Shown: positions 5,963 through 13,859 of the stretch, piece by piece
How the letters are laid out: each line of letters begins with the position of its first letter
Numbering within the stretch: the first letter of the stretch is position 1
Source of the DNA: an uncultured Prevotella sp.
GTDB lineage: Bacteria > Bacteroidota > Bacteroidia > Bacteroidales > Bacteroidaceae
Direction of reading: 5' to 3'
Length of the DNA: 18,492 nt
NCBI GenBank assembly: GCA_946998205.1
Contig: CAMPYJ010000047.1
Location: forward strand, 1-18,492
Notes under the pieces: model-generated
The model's database searches: none
Told to the model about the DNA's origin: nothing
Seen by the model: the letters and a program-made list of their open reading frames with translations, nothing else
Program-made: the position numbers and the translations under genes

Positions 5963-7633
5963 TTAGAAAATTGAATAATCGTCTGTTTCCACCGTGGCTG
6001 CCTGTGCAGCTGGTCGGGTGGCTTCGCTGATGCCGAGGCGTTTTTGTTCGCGCGGTAACTTGTGCTGTCCTCTGCTGTCTACAAGGCAGAACCGTGTAAG
6101 CACGTTGCCCAGCTGTGGGTTGTCCTGTATCAGTTGCTCCACGCGCTTGCTGCTGTCTGCCAGCTGGTCGGTAACATACTGCTCCAGTCGGTCGTTATAG
6201 TCGAACACCTTTTGCAGCTGCTCTGCGTCGCCCTCTCTGCGGTCGGCAAGTGCCATAGGCTGCACATACTTTTCTTGAAGCATATAGCGCAGCGTGCCGC
6301 TTTCGTTCACTGCCAGCACTTCGCCCATGTCGTCGGGGTCGAACAGCACCGTCCACTTTTCGCCTGCGTGTTCCCTGAAACTGATGTCGAACGTATCATA
6401 TTCGTGTTTTACGCCTAACAGGGTCGGGCGAAGACCACCGCCACATATCGCATTCGTGTTGCCAGTGGTGCTGCCGTAGTAGAGCAGGTAGTTTTCTTTC
6501 GACAGGGGCAGCGTGCGTTCAGCGGGCAGCTTCTCTATGTAGCCCATAAATTCTGCGTGCTTACGCTGGCGTTCCGTGGCTATCATTGCGCCTATTTGCT
6601 CTTTTACGCCCTCAAAGTCGGGGAAGCTGTGGCGTACCAAGTTCAGCGCTTCGCTGTTTGGCTGTTTCTTTGGGTCGGTAGTGATGCCGTAACCCGACCA
6701 GTTGTTGCACCGCTGGCAATACTCCCTGTTCAGGTAGTTAAAGTATGCCTCCACGGGCTTTGCCTTTGCGTTCTTTACGCGGGCAGGGGTCAGTTTGTCG
6801 CCCATTATCTTGTACAGCGGTGTCATTGCCTTGATGGCGTAGTGGTCGCATTGCAGCTGGTTGGAGCGAAGCATTTGCCCTGTCAGTTCCTTGCTGTGCA
6901 GCGCGGCGTTACGCAGCGCGGCGGCTATCAGTTCGGGCGTTTCGTGCGTGCCTATGGCGTAGCCTATCGGGTAGTTGCAGCAGGGGTCGAGCACCACTTC
7001 CACGGCAAGCCTGTTGCTGTATGTCGTAATGTGTCTGCCCTGTGCGTCCGTCTTCACGGTCTGGTATAGCAGTTCCACGTCCCAGCCGTCCAAGCTCCAC
7101 ATAAGGAAAGCAGCCGACGGGCGGCTGCGCTTTACCTGCATAGCCCGTTCGTTGCGGAAGTTCGTAGCACCGCGCCTGCCTGCCGCAGTTACGAGGTCGC
7201 GCTTCTTCAGCCATTCCCCAGCGGTGCGGGGGGTAATGGGTTTCCAGCCCATTTGCTTTGCCACCTTGTTGTAGTAGTCTGCCACTTTTACGCTGTCGAG
7301 GTTGTTCTTGTTGGCCATGATATAAATCATTACTGCCTCCTTTTCCTCCGTGTCCACCTTTGCGGCGTTGGCGTTCTGCCACTTCTTTGAGATAAAGCAG
7401 CTGTAACCCTCTTTCTGGTACTCTTTCCACTTTATCCGCAACCTGCGGGCGTTCTGTGGCAGGCTGTTGGGCCACCTGTCCCCGATGCGGGGCAGTGCCG
7501 CTGCCGCCTTGCTCCAAAATTCGCCGAGCTTTATCTTCGGCTTGCTCTGCCTTATGCGGTGCGAGTTCGCCCGCTCTATGCACAGACAAAAGGCGCGCAT
7601 TACCGCCGCGTTGTTCGCATATTCGACTTGCAA
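5963..7633 (-). CDS. Mu A-like DDE transposase, apparently 5'-truncated
   Basis: 556 residues from a TTG at 7633 that directly follows an in-frame TAG; the first ATG is at 7600. The catalytic rve domain shows D182 (MWSLDGWDVELLY), D263 (LQCDHYAIKAM) and E295 (KPVEAYFNYLNREYC), a DDE triad with about 32 residues between the last two, followed by a beta-barrel region (WTVLFDPDDMGEVLAVNESG) typical of MuA. In the phage it joins DNA ends to target and works with MuB. Related Bacteroidetes transposases as I recall them carry roughly 100-150 additional N-terminal residues, including the end-binding part, so this copy seems cut at the junction near 7630. The catalytic core is intact, but end recognition is probably lost. 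Confidence 0.85.
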   Translation of the reverse strand: MQVEYANNAAVMRAFCLCIERANSHRIRQSKPKIKLGEFWSKAAAALPRIGDRWPNSLPQNARRLRIKWKEYQKEGYSCFISKKWQNANAAKVDTEEKEAVMIYIMANKNNLDSVKVADYYNKVAKQMGWKPITPRTAGEWLKKRDLVTAAGRRGATNFRNERAMQVKRSRPSAAFLMWSLDGWDVELLYQTVKTDAQGRHITTYSNRLAVEVVLDPCCNYPIGYAIGTHETPELIAAALRNAALHSKELTGQMLRSNQLQCDHYAIKAMTPLYKIMGDKLTPARVKNAKAKPVEAYFNYLNREYCQRCNNWSGYGITTDPKKQPNSEALNLVRHSFPDFEGVKEQIGAMIATERQRKHAEFMGYIEKLPAERTLPLSKENYLLYYGSTTGNTNAICGGGLRPTLLGVKHEYDTFDISFREHAGEKWTVLFDPDDMGEVLAVNESGTLRYMLQEKYVQPMALADRREGDAEQLQKVFDYNDRLEQYVTDQLADSSKRVEQLIQDNPQLGNVLTRFCLVDSRGQHKLPREQKRLGISEATRPAAQAATVETDDYSIF

Positions 7634-7759
7634 CTAATCCTTGAAAAGGAAGAAAAATCGAAGTTGGTGTAAACTGACTGATAATGAGGAAGAAACGAAA
7701 CGATTTGCGTAGAAGTGCTCTTTTCAAAAAGGGCAGGAATATGCAGATTTAGGCAGAAG

Positions 7760-7824
7760 TTCAGTTACCAAAGCATTACCTGATTTTGAGATAGGTAACG
7801 ATGAAGTAATGTTCGGTAACTGAA
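7760..7824. repeat. nested inverted repeats upstream of the integrases, candidate recombination site
   Basis: TTCAGTTACC (7760-7769) is perfectly inverted at 7815-7824 (GGTAACTGAA). Inside it, TTACCT (7776-7781) is inverted at 7793-7798 (AGGTAA), and CATTAC (7774-7779) at GTAATG (7806-7811). The GTTACC/GGTAAC element therefore occurs several times in both orientations within 65 bases, as expected for recombinase or regulator binding sites. Confidence 0.5.
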
Positions 7825-7895
7825 TTATTTTCGCTCGTGTGGCTGTTGCTGCGGTCGGCAGTTTTCTGCATAAGTGAGGAACGCTTTAATTCGGG

Positions 7896-7903
7896 TAACT
7901 TTG
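7896..7903 (+). promoter_or_regulatory. putative -7 box of the integrase operon
   Basis: TAACTTTG matches TAnnTTTG, 19 bases before the ATG at 7923. No good TTG was seen at the -33 position (GTG at the expected spacing), so this is a partial match. Confidence 0.45.
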
Positions 7904-7922
7904 CCCATAAAAATTAAAGCGT

Positions 7923-9152
7923 ATGAAACAAGAGAAAATGAAGGTGTTGCTCTACCTCAAAAAGAGCGGTCTTGACAAGTCGGGCAAGGCTCCCATCATG
8001 GGGCGTATTACACTTGGAAGGAGTATTGCACAGTTCAGTTGTAAACTCTCCTGCAACCCCGACTTGTGGAATCCACGAGAGAGCAGAATGGATGGTAAGA
8101 GTCGTGAGGCGGTGGAGATAAACGGTAAATTGGAAAATCTGCTGTTGTCTGTTCAGTCGGCTTATCAATCTCTGCTATCCAAAGGTTGCCTATTTGATGC
8201 AGCCGATGTGAAAGAGCTGTTCCAAGGGAGCGTACAGACACGATGCATGCTCATTGAAAGGCTGGATATGCTCATTAAGGAGAAGGAAAGCCATGTTGGT
8301 ATAGACATCAAGGAAGGAGCCATACACGGCTATCACTCTACCCGAATTCATTTGCAGAAGTTTATTCAACGGAAATACAAGGTGACAGACTTGGCTTTCT
8401 CACAGCTCACAGAGAACTTTATCTATGAGTTTGGGCAGTATTTCTTAGGTGAGTGCGGTTTTCAAGAAAGCACATTCTATAATGCAGCCACGCATTTGAA
8501 GACGGTATGCAGGTTGGCTTACCGTGAGGGATTGGCTGATGTACTTCTATTTGACAAAGCCAAAATTAGCAAGGGCGACAAGAGACTGCCCAAAGCACTT
8601 GACAGAGGGGCATTTGAGAAGTTAAAGACTCTTCAATTTGAGGACTTGGAGGAGGAAATGGAAACGGCAAGGGATATTTTCCTCTTTGCCTGTTATACAG
8701 GTGCTGCATATTGCGATTTGATGGAACTGAACAAGTCCCATCTTGTGCGTGATGATGAGGGTTGCCTTTGGCTGAAGTTCAACCGTCAGAAGACAGGTGT
8801 GCCTTGTCGTGTCAAACTGCTGCCCGAAGCCATACGGCTGATGGAGAAGCTCCACAGCGATGAAAGGGAAACATTGCTCCCTTTCATGGGATATGCCACT
8901 TACCAATCTTATTTGAAAGCCCTGCGGCTTCGTGCAGGCATCTCGTTTCCTTTTACCACACATACGGCAAGGCACACATTTGCCACGCTCATCACTCTTG
9001 AACAGGGTGTGCCCATTGAGACCGTGAGTAAGATGCTGGGGCATTCCAACGTGAGCATGACCGAGCGTTATGCAAAGGTAACACCGCAGAAACTCTTTGA
9101 GGAATTTGACCGTTTCCTTTCTTTCACCGAAGAGATGCAGTTGGCTATCTAA
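7923..9152 (+). CDS. tyrosine recombinase (first of a tandem pair)
   Basis: 409 residues. An N-terminal arm-binding-like strand region (LLYLKKSGLDKSGKAPIMGRITLG), a core-binding SAM-like domain (about 125-215) and a catalytic domain. Catalytic residues seen: K290 (RQKTGV), H347 and R350 (HTARHTF), H374 (LGHSNVS) and nucleophile Y383 (ERYAKV). The position of the first Arg reads CYTGAAYCDL, lacking Arg, as in many Bacteroidetes integrases such as IntDOT. The enzyme breaks and rejoins DNA via a 3'-phosphotyrosine, serving integration, excision or inversion. It lies 61 bases upstream of a second recombinase on the same strand; paired integrases of this type are common in Bacteroidales mobile elements. 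Confidence 0.93.
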   Translation: MKQEKMKVLLYLKKSGLDKSGKAPIMGRITLGRSIAQFSCKLSCNPDLWNPRESRMDGKSREAVEINGKLENLLLSVQSAYQSLLSKGCLFDAADVKELFQGSVQTRCMLIERLDMLIKEKESHVGIDIKEGAIHGYHSTRIHLQKFIQRKYKVTDLAFSQLTENFIYEFGQYFLGECGFQESTFYNAATHLKTVCRLAYREGLADVLLFDKAKISKGDKRLPKALDRGAFEKLKTLQFEDLEEEMETARDIFLFACYTGAAYCDLMELNKSHLVRDDEGCLWLKFNRQKTGVPCRVKLLPEAIRLMEKLHSDERETLLPFMGYATYQSYLKALRLRAGISFPFTTHTARHTFATLITLEQGVPIETVSKMLGHSNVSMTERYAKVTPQKLFEEFDRFLSFTEEMQLAI

Positions 9153-9213
9153 TCCTTATTAAGTCATTTGATTTCTTATCTATTCATTTAATTAACTTCA
9201 AACCACCAAGACA

Positions 9214-10509
9214 ATGAGAAGTACATTCAAGATACTGTTCTATATCAACAGACAGAAAACAAGGGCAGACGGCAACACCGCCATTCTCTGCCGTATCACC
9301 ATAGACGGAAAGAGCACCGCCATTACCACAGGAGAAGAGTGTAAAGTCTCCGAGTGGAACTCCAAACAGGGTTTGACAACCAATAGGAAGACCAACCAAA
9401 GAATCAATGAGTTCAGGGAATTGATAGAAAAAACCTATCGGGACATACTGACGATGGAAGGAGTGGTAAGTGTGGAACTTATCAAGAACAGTTTGCAAGG
9501 CATTGCCACCAATCCCACCACGCTCCTTGCAATGAGCAAGGCGGAACTGCAAGCCGTCAAGGAAAGCGTTGGAAAGTCAAGGGCAGAGGGGACTTATCTG
9601 AACCTTTACTATTCTGATAAAAATCTCCGAGATTTTATCGAAAACAAAGGAGTACAAGACATATCTATCGTCACCATTACGGAGAGTTTGTTCGAGGAAT
9701 ACCGTTTCTTCCTGAAAAAGCGTGGACTGAAAGCATCGACTGTCAATACCAATCTATGTTGGCTGAGCCGACTGATGTTTCGTGCGGTGAGCAGCAGGAT
9801 TATCCGCTGCAATTCCTTTGAGAACGCCAAGTATGAGAAGGAGGAAAAGAAGATACGCTTCTTGCAAAAGGGCGATGTAATGAAACTCATGGCAATGACG
9901 ATGAACGACAGAGAATCGGAATTGGCTCGGCTGATGTTCGTCTTCTCCTGCTTCACAGGTATGGCTATCGCTGATATGGAAACGTTGCAATATAGGCATA
10001 TCCAAACGGCAGCGGATGGACAGAGGTATATCCGCAAAGAGAGACAGAAGACAAAGGTCGAGTTCATCGTACCACTGCATCCCGTAGCTGAAGCCATCAT
10101 CAGCCATTGCAGGAACGAGCAGGCAAGAAACGAAGAACAGCAGACGGTGAAAGAAAAAGGCGACAGCCTTGTCTTTCAACCTCATTGCAGCCGTAGCGTG
10201 ATGGGCAAGAACCTGAGCATCGTGGGTAAGGCTTGCGGTATCCGTCAAAGACTTTCGTACCACATGGCAAGACATACGTTTGGTACGATGTGTCTAAGCG
10301 CAGGTATTCCTATTGAGAGCATAGCCAAGATGATGGGGCATACCTCCATATCAAGCACGCAGATTTATGCGCAGGTAACGGACAACAAGATTTCAAAGGA
10401 TATGGACAGGCTTATAGCCAAACAATCGGCAAATGAGAAAGAAATAGCGGAGAGAGAGACTTGTGAATCTTCGGATATTGTAACCTGTAAAATGGAAGAA
10501 ACGGCATGA
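9214..10509 (+). CDS. tyrosine recombinase (second of a tandem pair)
   Basis: 431 residues with the same architecture as the preceding recombinase but clearly divergent. Catalytic residues seen: K279 (RQKTKVEF), H350 and R353 (HMARHTFGT), H376 (MGHTSIS) and Y385 (TQIYAQV). The ArgI position reads CFTGMAIADM, again without Arg. The N-terminus (FKILFYINRQKTRADGNTAI) is the typical Bacteroidetes integrase arm-binding domain. A C-terminal tail of about 45 residues after the Tyr is charged and ends in DIVTCKMEETA. Its stop overlaps the start of the next small gene by ATGA, suggesting a coupled three-gene module. Confidence 0.93.
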   Translation: MRSTFKILFYINRQKTRADGNTAILCRITIDGKSTAITTGEECKVSEWNSKQGLTTNRKTNQRINEFRELIEKTYRDILTMEGVVSVELIKNSLQGIATNPTTLLAMSKAELQAVKESVGKSRAEGTYLNLYYSDKNLRDFIENKGVQDISIVTITESLFEEYRFFLKKRGLKASTVNTNLCWLSRLMFRAVSSRIIRCNSFENAKYEKEEKKIRFLQKGDVMKLMAMTMNDRESELARLMFVFSCFTGMAIADMETLQYRHIQTAADGQRYIRKERQKTKVEFIVPLHPVAEAIISHCRNEQARNEEQQTVKEKGDSLVFQPHCSRSVMGKNLSIVGKACGIRQRLSYHMARHTFGTMCLSAGIPIESIAKMMGHTSISSTQIYAQVTDNKISKDMDRLIAKQSANEKEIAERETCESSDIVTCKMEETA

Positions 10510-10922
10510 ATACGAACTATAAACAAAGGACAATGACTAGCACGGAGAATCATCGTAGCTATTTTGATTGGGGCTGCAATATGCAGGTCATTCGCAAGGG
10601 AAATGGAGGGATAGCCATGACAGAGAGTGAACTTGTGAGGTTCTTCGGGGTAACATGGAGGAAACTCAACCATAGGATGCAAACGATAATAAAATCCTCC
10701 AACCTATATCTCGATGAGAGGATTGCAGGTGAGGAAGATATTTATGCAAACGAACAACTAAAAGGTTATGCTCCGCTCTATCCGCTTCCTGTCATCATCG
10801 CCCTGTCTTTTCAGTTGGACAGCACGGAAGCCCATTTATTTAGAGAGTATCTCTGTGAGAGATTGCAGAAACCTGCATCCGTGATAACACCGATATTTCT
10901 GCTCGGTAACACGAATAACTAA
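10506..10922 (+). CDS. RhuM-like small protein coupled to the integrase pair
   Basis: 138 residues, ATGA overlap with the second recombinase. Residues about 38-80 (MTESELVRFFGVTWRKLNHRMQTIIKS) look like a winged-helix or HTH segment. Residues about 92-122 (YPLPVIIALSFQLDSTEAHLFREYL) resemble the segment of the RhuM/Fic-associated virulence family that normally reads Y-x-LD-x-II-x-VGYRVNS-x-x-x-x-FR. This suggests a short DNA-binding accessory protein, possibly a directionality or regulatory factor for the recombinases. An alternative start at 10536 or 10581 would remove part of the low-information N-terminus. The similarity is by eye, and function is inferred. Confidence 0.55.
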   Translation: MNTNYKQRTMTSTENHRSYFDWGCNMQVIRKGNGGIAMTESELVRFFGVTWRKLNHRMQTIIKSSNLYLDERIAGEEDIYANEQLKGYAPLYPLPVIIALSFQLDSTEAHLFREYLCERLQKPASVITPIFLLGNTNN

Positions 10923-10939
10923 TGATTATTTCTTATCTT

Positions 10940-11080
10940 TCCTTTTTCTTTCACCGATTATATCTTACTACATTACTACAATAGGAGTTAAAGCGGTGAA
11001 AGAAAAAGGATTAACGTGTAGTAAAATACCCGAAACAATGGTACTACGCAGTAACTACAACTGCCCTTCTTCTTTCACCG
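10940..11080. repeat. three copies of a TTCTTTCACCG motif after the integrase module
   Basis: TCCTTTTTCTTTCACCG (10940-10956) is perfectly inverted at 10994-11010, and TTCTTTCACCG recurs in direct orientation at 11070-11080. ACTAC/ACTACA motifs are interspersed (10967-10981 and 11042-11060). The 181-base gap between the converging operons (10922 and 11104) thus holds a long stem-forming repeat that may act as a transcription terminator or as recombinase binding sites. No T-tract follows immediately, so terminator function is less likely. Confidence 0.55.
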
Positions 11081-11103
11081 CTTGATTACGATTAAAAAGG
11101 AAA

Positions 11104-11583
11104 TTATATGATGTTTGTTATTTGCCTGACAATCCTCTGAAGTATGCTTTCATTGCTTACAAGTATAGATGCGGTGCCTGTCATTCCGCTGATGAGATTA
11201 TACTTGCAATCTGTTATCCTTACCTGTGCCGTGAACACGTTGCCTTCTGCCGTTTGTAAGGGTATATGCGATGTGGCTGTTATTACACCATTTGCAACTC
11301 CGTAGGTTTCTGCATCGTAACCCTCAAATTCGATGTTTACCGTCATTCCTCTCGCTAACGTATTTACGTATTTATAGGGAACGGCGATTGTGCCTTGACG
11401 GGCATTTGTCATCTGTACCTTTGCACTGATGGTTTCAGGATAAGGTATAAAGTATGCACCTGCCAGTAGTCCTAATATTACAATAGTGATAATCATGATG
11501 CCATAGCGTACAATTTTTGACGGTATCTCGCCAATGATGTGCCTTACCTTCTCGCTGCGGAGTTCTATCTTGTCGTCTACCAT
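11104..11583 (-). CDS. short HlyD-like membrane fusion protein of the peptide exporter
   Basis: 159 residues. A cytoplasmic N-terminus (about 1-24), one membrane segment (about 25-46, ending AYFIPYPE), then IPYPETISAKVQMTNARQG and a beta-rich domain (GTIAVPYKYVNTLARGMTVN, ANGVITATSHIPL, VFTAQVRI, GMTGTASILV). The end region matches the membrane-proximal and lipoyl/barrel strands of HlyD-type adaptors, but the long coiled-coil hairpin that normally makes these proteins about 400 residues is absent. The ABC exporter gene is 18 bases upstream, so the two are cotranscribed. It may be a natural short form or an internally deleted adaptor. No stop codons or frameshifts suggest decay. It is the last gene of the - strand operon. 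Confidence 0.7.
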   Translation of the reverse strand: MVDDKIELRSEKVRHIIGEIPSKIVRYGIMIITIVILGLLAGAYFIPYPETISAKVQMTNARQGTIAVPYKYVNTLARGMTVNIEFEGYDAETYGVANGVITATSHIPLQTAEGNVFTAQVRITDCKYNLISGMTGTASILVSNESILQRIVRQITNII

Positions 11584-11601
11584 AGTTGTTTTTCCTTTAC
11601 G

Positions 11602-13803
11602 TTAGTTTCCTAACTCCAATTGATTCTTTACAAGATTGTAGTATGCACCACGCTTTGCCGTGAGTTCCTCGTGGTTGCCAATCTCGACCACCTTGCCTTT
11701 ATCCAGTACCACTATTTGGTCAGCATTCTTCACCGTGCTTAGTCGGTGTGCTACGATAACTACCGTCTTGCCTTTGTAGAACTCATCCAGATGCTCCACA
11801 ATCATGCGCTCGTTATTGGCATCGAGCGAGTTGGTGGCTTCATCAAGGAAAATATAATCGGGGTTCTTGTATACAGCTCTTGCTATCAAGATACGCTGTT
11901 TCTGTCCTTGACTCAAGCCAACGCCATCGCGACCAATCTTAGTGTTGTATTTTAAGGGAAGTCCCATTACATAGTCATGAATACAAGCTATTTCGGCTGC
12001 CCTTTGCAATCGCTCCTTGTCAATCTCACCATCATCTACGGCTATATTCCTTGCTATACTCTCGGAGAATATCACACCGTCTTGCATCACCACGCCACAC
12101 TGTCTGCGCCACCACTTCTTATTTAGCGTATTTACACCTGTTCCGCCTATGGTGATTTGTCCTCCCAATACGGGATAATAGCCCAACATCAGTTTGATGA
12201 GGGTGGTCTTTCCGCTACCCGACGCTCCGACAATGGCAGTTACCTTACCTTTGGGGATTGTGAGGCTTACATCATCAATGATGGTTTTCAATGCGTGAGA
12301 ATCGTACTTGAAGTTTACGGCTTCAAGGTCTATGCCTTGATTTTTTTCTTTCACTGCCATTTCCAATCCTTGCTTTCCGTTCTCATCATCCATGCGGTGG
12401 ATTTCATTGATACGCTCAAGACTTATCTTCACATCCTGCACCGAATAGAAGAAACTCATCAACTGCTCGACAGGTGAGTTGAGTTGCCCAATGATATACT
12501 GCACGGCAAGCATCATACCCAGCGTGAGCTGTCCGTGAATGACGGCTGTGGCTGCCACCACGGTGATTACGATGTTTTTCAGTTCGTTGATGAATATGCT
12601 ACCAGCCTCTTGTGTCTGTTGGAGTTTAAGGGATTTCATCTGCACTCCAAAGAGGTCTGCCTGCACGTCCTCCCATTCCCAACGACGACGTTGTTCACAA
12701 TCTTGGAGTTTTATCTCCTGCATAGAGGTGATAAACTCGTAGGTCTTGTTGTTGTTGATGGCTTGCTGCTCGAAGAGTTCGTAATCAAGTACTTTTCTGC
12801 GCCTGAGGAAGAGTGCAAGCCAACCGCCATAGAGCAGACTACCGAGCATGAAGATGGTAAAGACAAGCCAATTATAGGATAGCAGCACGATGCTGAACAC
12901 CACAAAGGTAAAGAGGGAGAACACGATGCTAAGTGTCTTTTGAGTTAAGAACGTGTTCACCCTACTATGGTCACCCATACGCTGCATAAGGTCGCCCATC
13001 AGTTTAGTGTCGAAGAACGACATCGGCAGTTTGAGCAGCTTGATGAAGAAGTCACTCACAAGAGAAATATTGATCCGCATAGAGATATGCAGTAAGAGCC
13101 AACGACGGATAAAATCAATGGCAGTACGGCTCATGGTAAGGACAAGTTGTCCCAAGAGTATTAACCAAATAAAACCGATGTTCTGGTTTTTGATTCCCAC
13201 ATCCACAATTGATTGCGTGAGGAAAGGCAGGATAAGTTGCAGCAGACTGCCCACAAGTAAGCCTAAGACTATCTGCCCAAAGTGCTTTCCGTATTTTTTG
13301 ACATAACCGAAAAGAAACTTGAGTGAGCGTTCTTCTTTCAGCTTGGATTCTTCTTTAATATTATTGTTATCAAGTAACTGAGTAGTACTGCAAAGCATAG
13401 CGATTCCTTGCTCTTTATCTTTCAATCTTGTACTAATCCAATGACTCTTAAATTCCTCTAAATTATATTTAATTAATCCTTTACTAGGATCTGCTATATA
13501 AAATCTCTTGTCTCTTCTTATTTTATATAGTATTACAAAATGATTCTGATTCCAATGGAGAATACAAGGTAACGGATATTTGGATAAATTGGTAATATCT
13601 ATCTGGGTACAAATCGTATCAAAGCCTAGGTAATTTGCAGCTTTACTTAGTCCCAATAAAGAAATTCCTTCTGTAGTTGGCGTACATAGTTTTTCTAAAA
13701 AAGATAAAGAGTATCTTTTTCCATAATATTCGCATATCATTTGTAAGCATGTAATACCACATTGCATAGAATCGTATTGATGTAAGAAACGAATATGTTT
13801 CAT
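11602..13803 (-). CDS. peptidase-containing ABC exporter (C39 family) for the Gly-Gly-leader peptide
   Basis: 733 residues in the classic PCAT order. N-terminal C39 peptidase (1-140): C15 in MQCGITCL with Gln14, H88 in NQNHFV and D105 in IADPSKG. Membrane domain (about 160-450) with six expected helices. NBD with Walker A GASGSGKT (525-532), LSQGQ (630-634), Walker B YIFLDE (650-655) and H686 (VAHRLST). It would cut the precursor after Gly-Gly and export the core across the inner membrane. Base composition changes sharply within the gene: the peptidase part is AT-rich like the RiPP genes (14 G+C of 60 at 13441-13500), the rest is not (30 of 60 at 12961-13020). The gene is 56 bases downstream of a putative glycosyltransferase. 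Confidence 0.92.
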   Translation of the reverse strand: MKHIRFLHQYDSMQCGITCLQMICEYYGKRYSLSFLEKLCTPTTEGISLLGLSKAANYLGFDTICTQIDITNLSKYPLPCILHWNQNHFVILYKIRRDKRFYIADPSKGLIKYNLEEFKSHWISTRLKDKEQGIAMLCSTTQLLDNNNIKEESKLKEERSLKFLFGYVKKYGKHFGQIVLGLLVGSLLQLILPFLTQSIVDVGIKNQNIGFIWLILLGQLVLTMSRTAIDFIRRWLLLHISMRINISLVSDFFIKLLKLPMSFFDTKLMGDLMQRMGDHSRVNTFLTQKTLSIVFSLFTFVVFSIVLLSYNWLVFTIFMLGSLLYGGWLALFLRRRKVLDYELFEQQAINNNKTYEFITSMQEIKLQDCEQRRRWEWEDVQADLFGVQMKSLKLQQTQEAGSIFINELKNIVITVVAATAVIHGQLTLGMMLAVQYIIGQLNSPVEQLMSFFYSVQDVKISLERINEIHRMDDENGKQGLEMAVKEKNQGIDLEAVNFKYDSHALKTIIDDVSLTIPKGKVTAIVGASGSGKTTLIKLMLGYYPVLGGQITIGGTGVNTLNKKWWRRQCGVVMQDGVIFSESIARNIAVDDGEIDKERLQRAAEIACIHDYVMGLPLKYNTKIGRDGVGLSQGQKQRILIARAVYKNPDYIFLDEATNSLDANNERMIVEHLDEFYKGKTVVIVAHRLSTVKNADQIVVLDKGKVVEIGNHEELTAKRGAYYNLVKNQLELGN

Positions 13804-13859
13804 TAAACTGTGAGCTTTAGCATTAATATTTCAATAATAGTCAAAAATAAAACTGGACG

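Larger units (their letters stand above)
7634..7922. other. gene-free stretch between phage remnant and integrase module
   Basis: These 289 bases hold no convincing gene. No transposase promoter, Mu repressor gene or Mu-type end was found, which is where they should be for an intact phage. What can be seen is the set of nested inverted repeats at 7760-7824 and a -7-like box before the first integrase. The GC-rich phage composition ends at about 7630, so the junction with foreign DNA is near the left edge of this stretch. Confidence 0.6.

Noticed and set aside
7620..7640. Mu-type phage end (TG...CA) at the transposase junction
   Set aside because: The junction is within the coding part of the transposase by comparison with recalled homologues, and no repeated end-binding sites follow.
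6909..7727. 272-residue open frame on the - strand extending past the transposase start
   Set aside because: It reads the transposase gene in another frame; the product is Arg/Gly/Gln-rich without domain features, while the DDE triad is in the other frame.
10940..11010. Rho-independent terminator at the 17-bp inverted repeat
   Set aside because: The loop is 37 bases and no T-tract follows either arm immediately, so it was listed as a repeat and not as a terminator.
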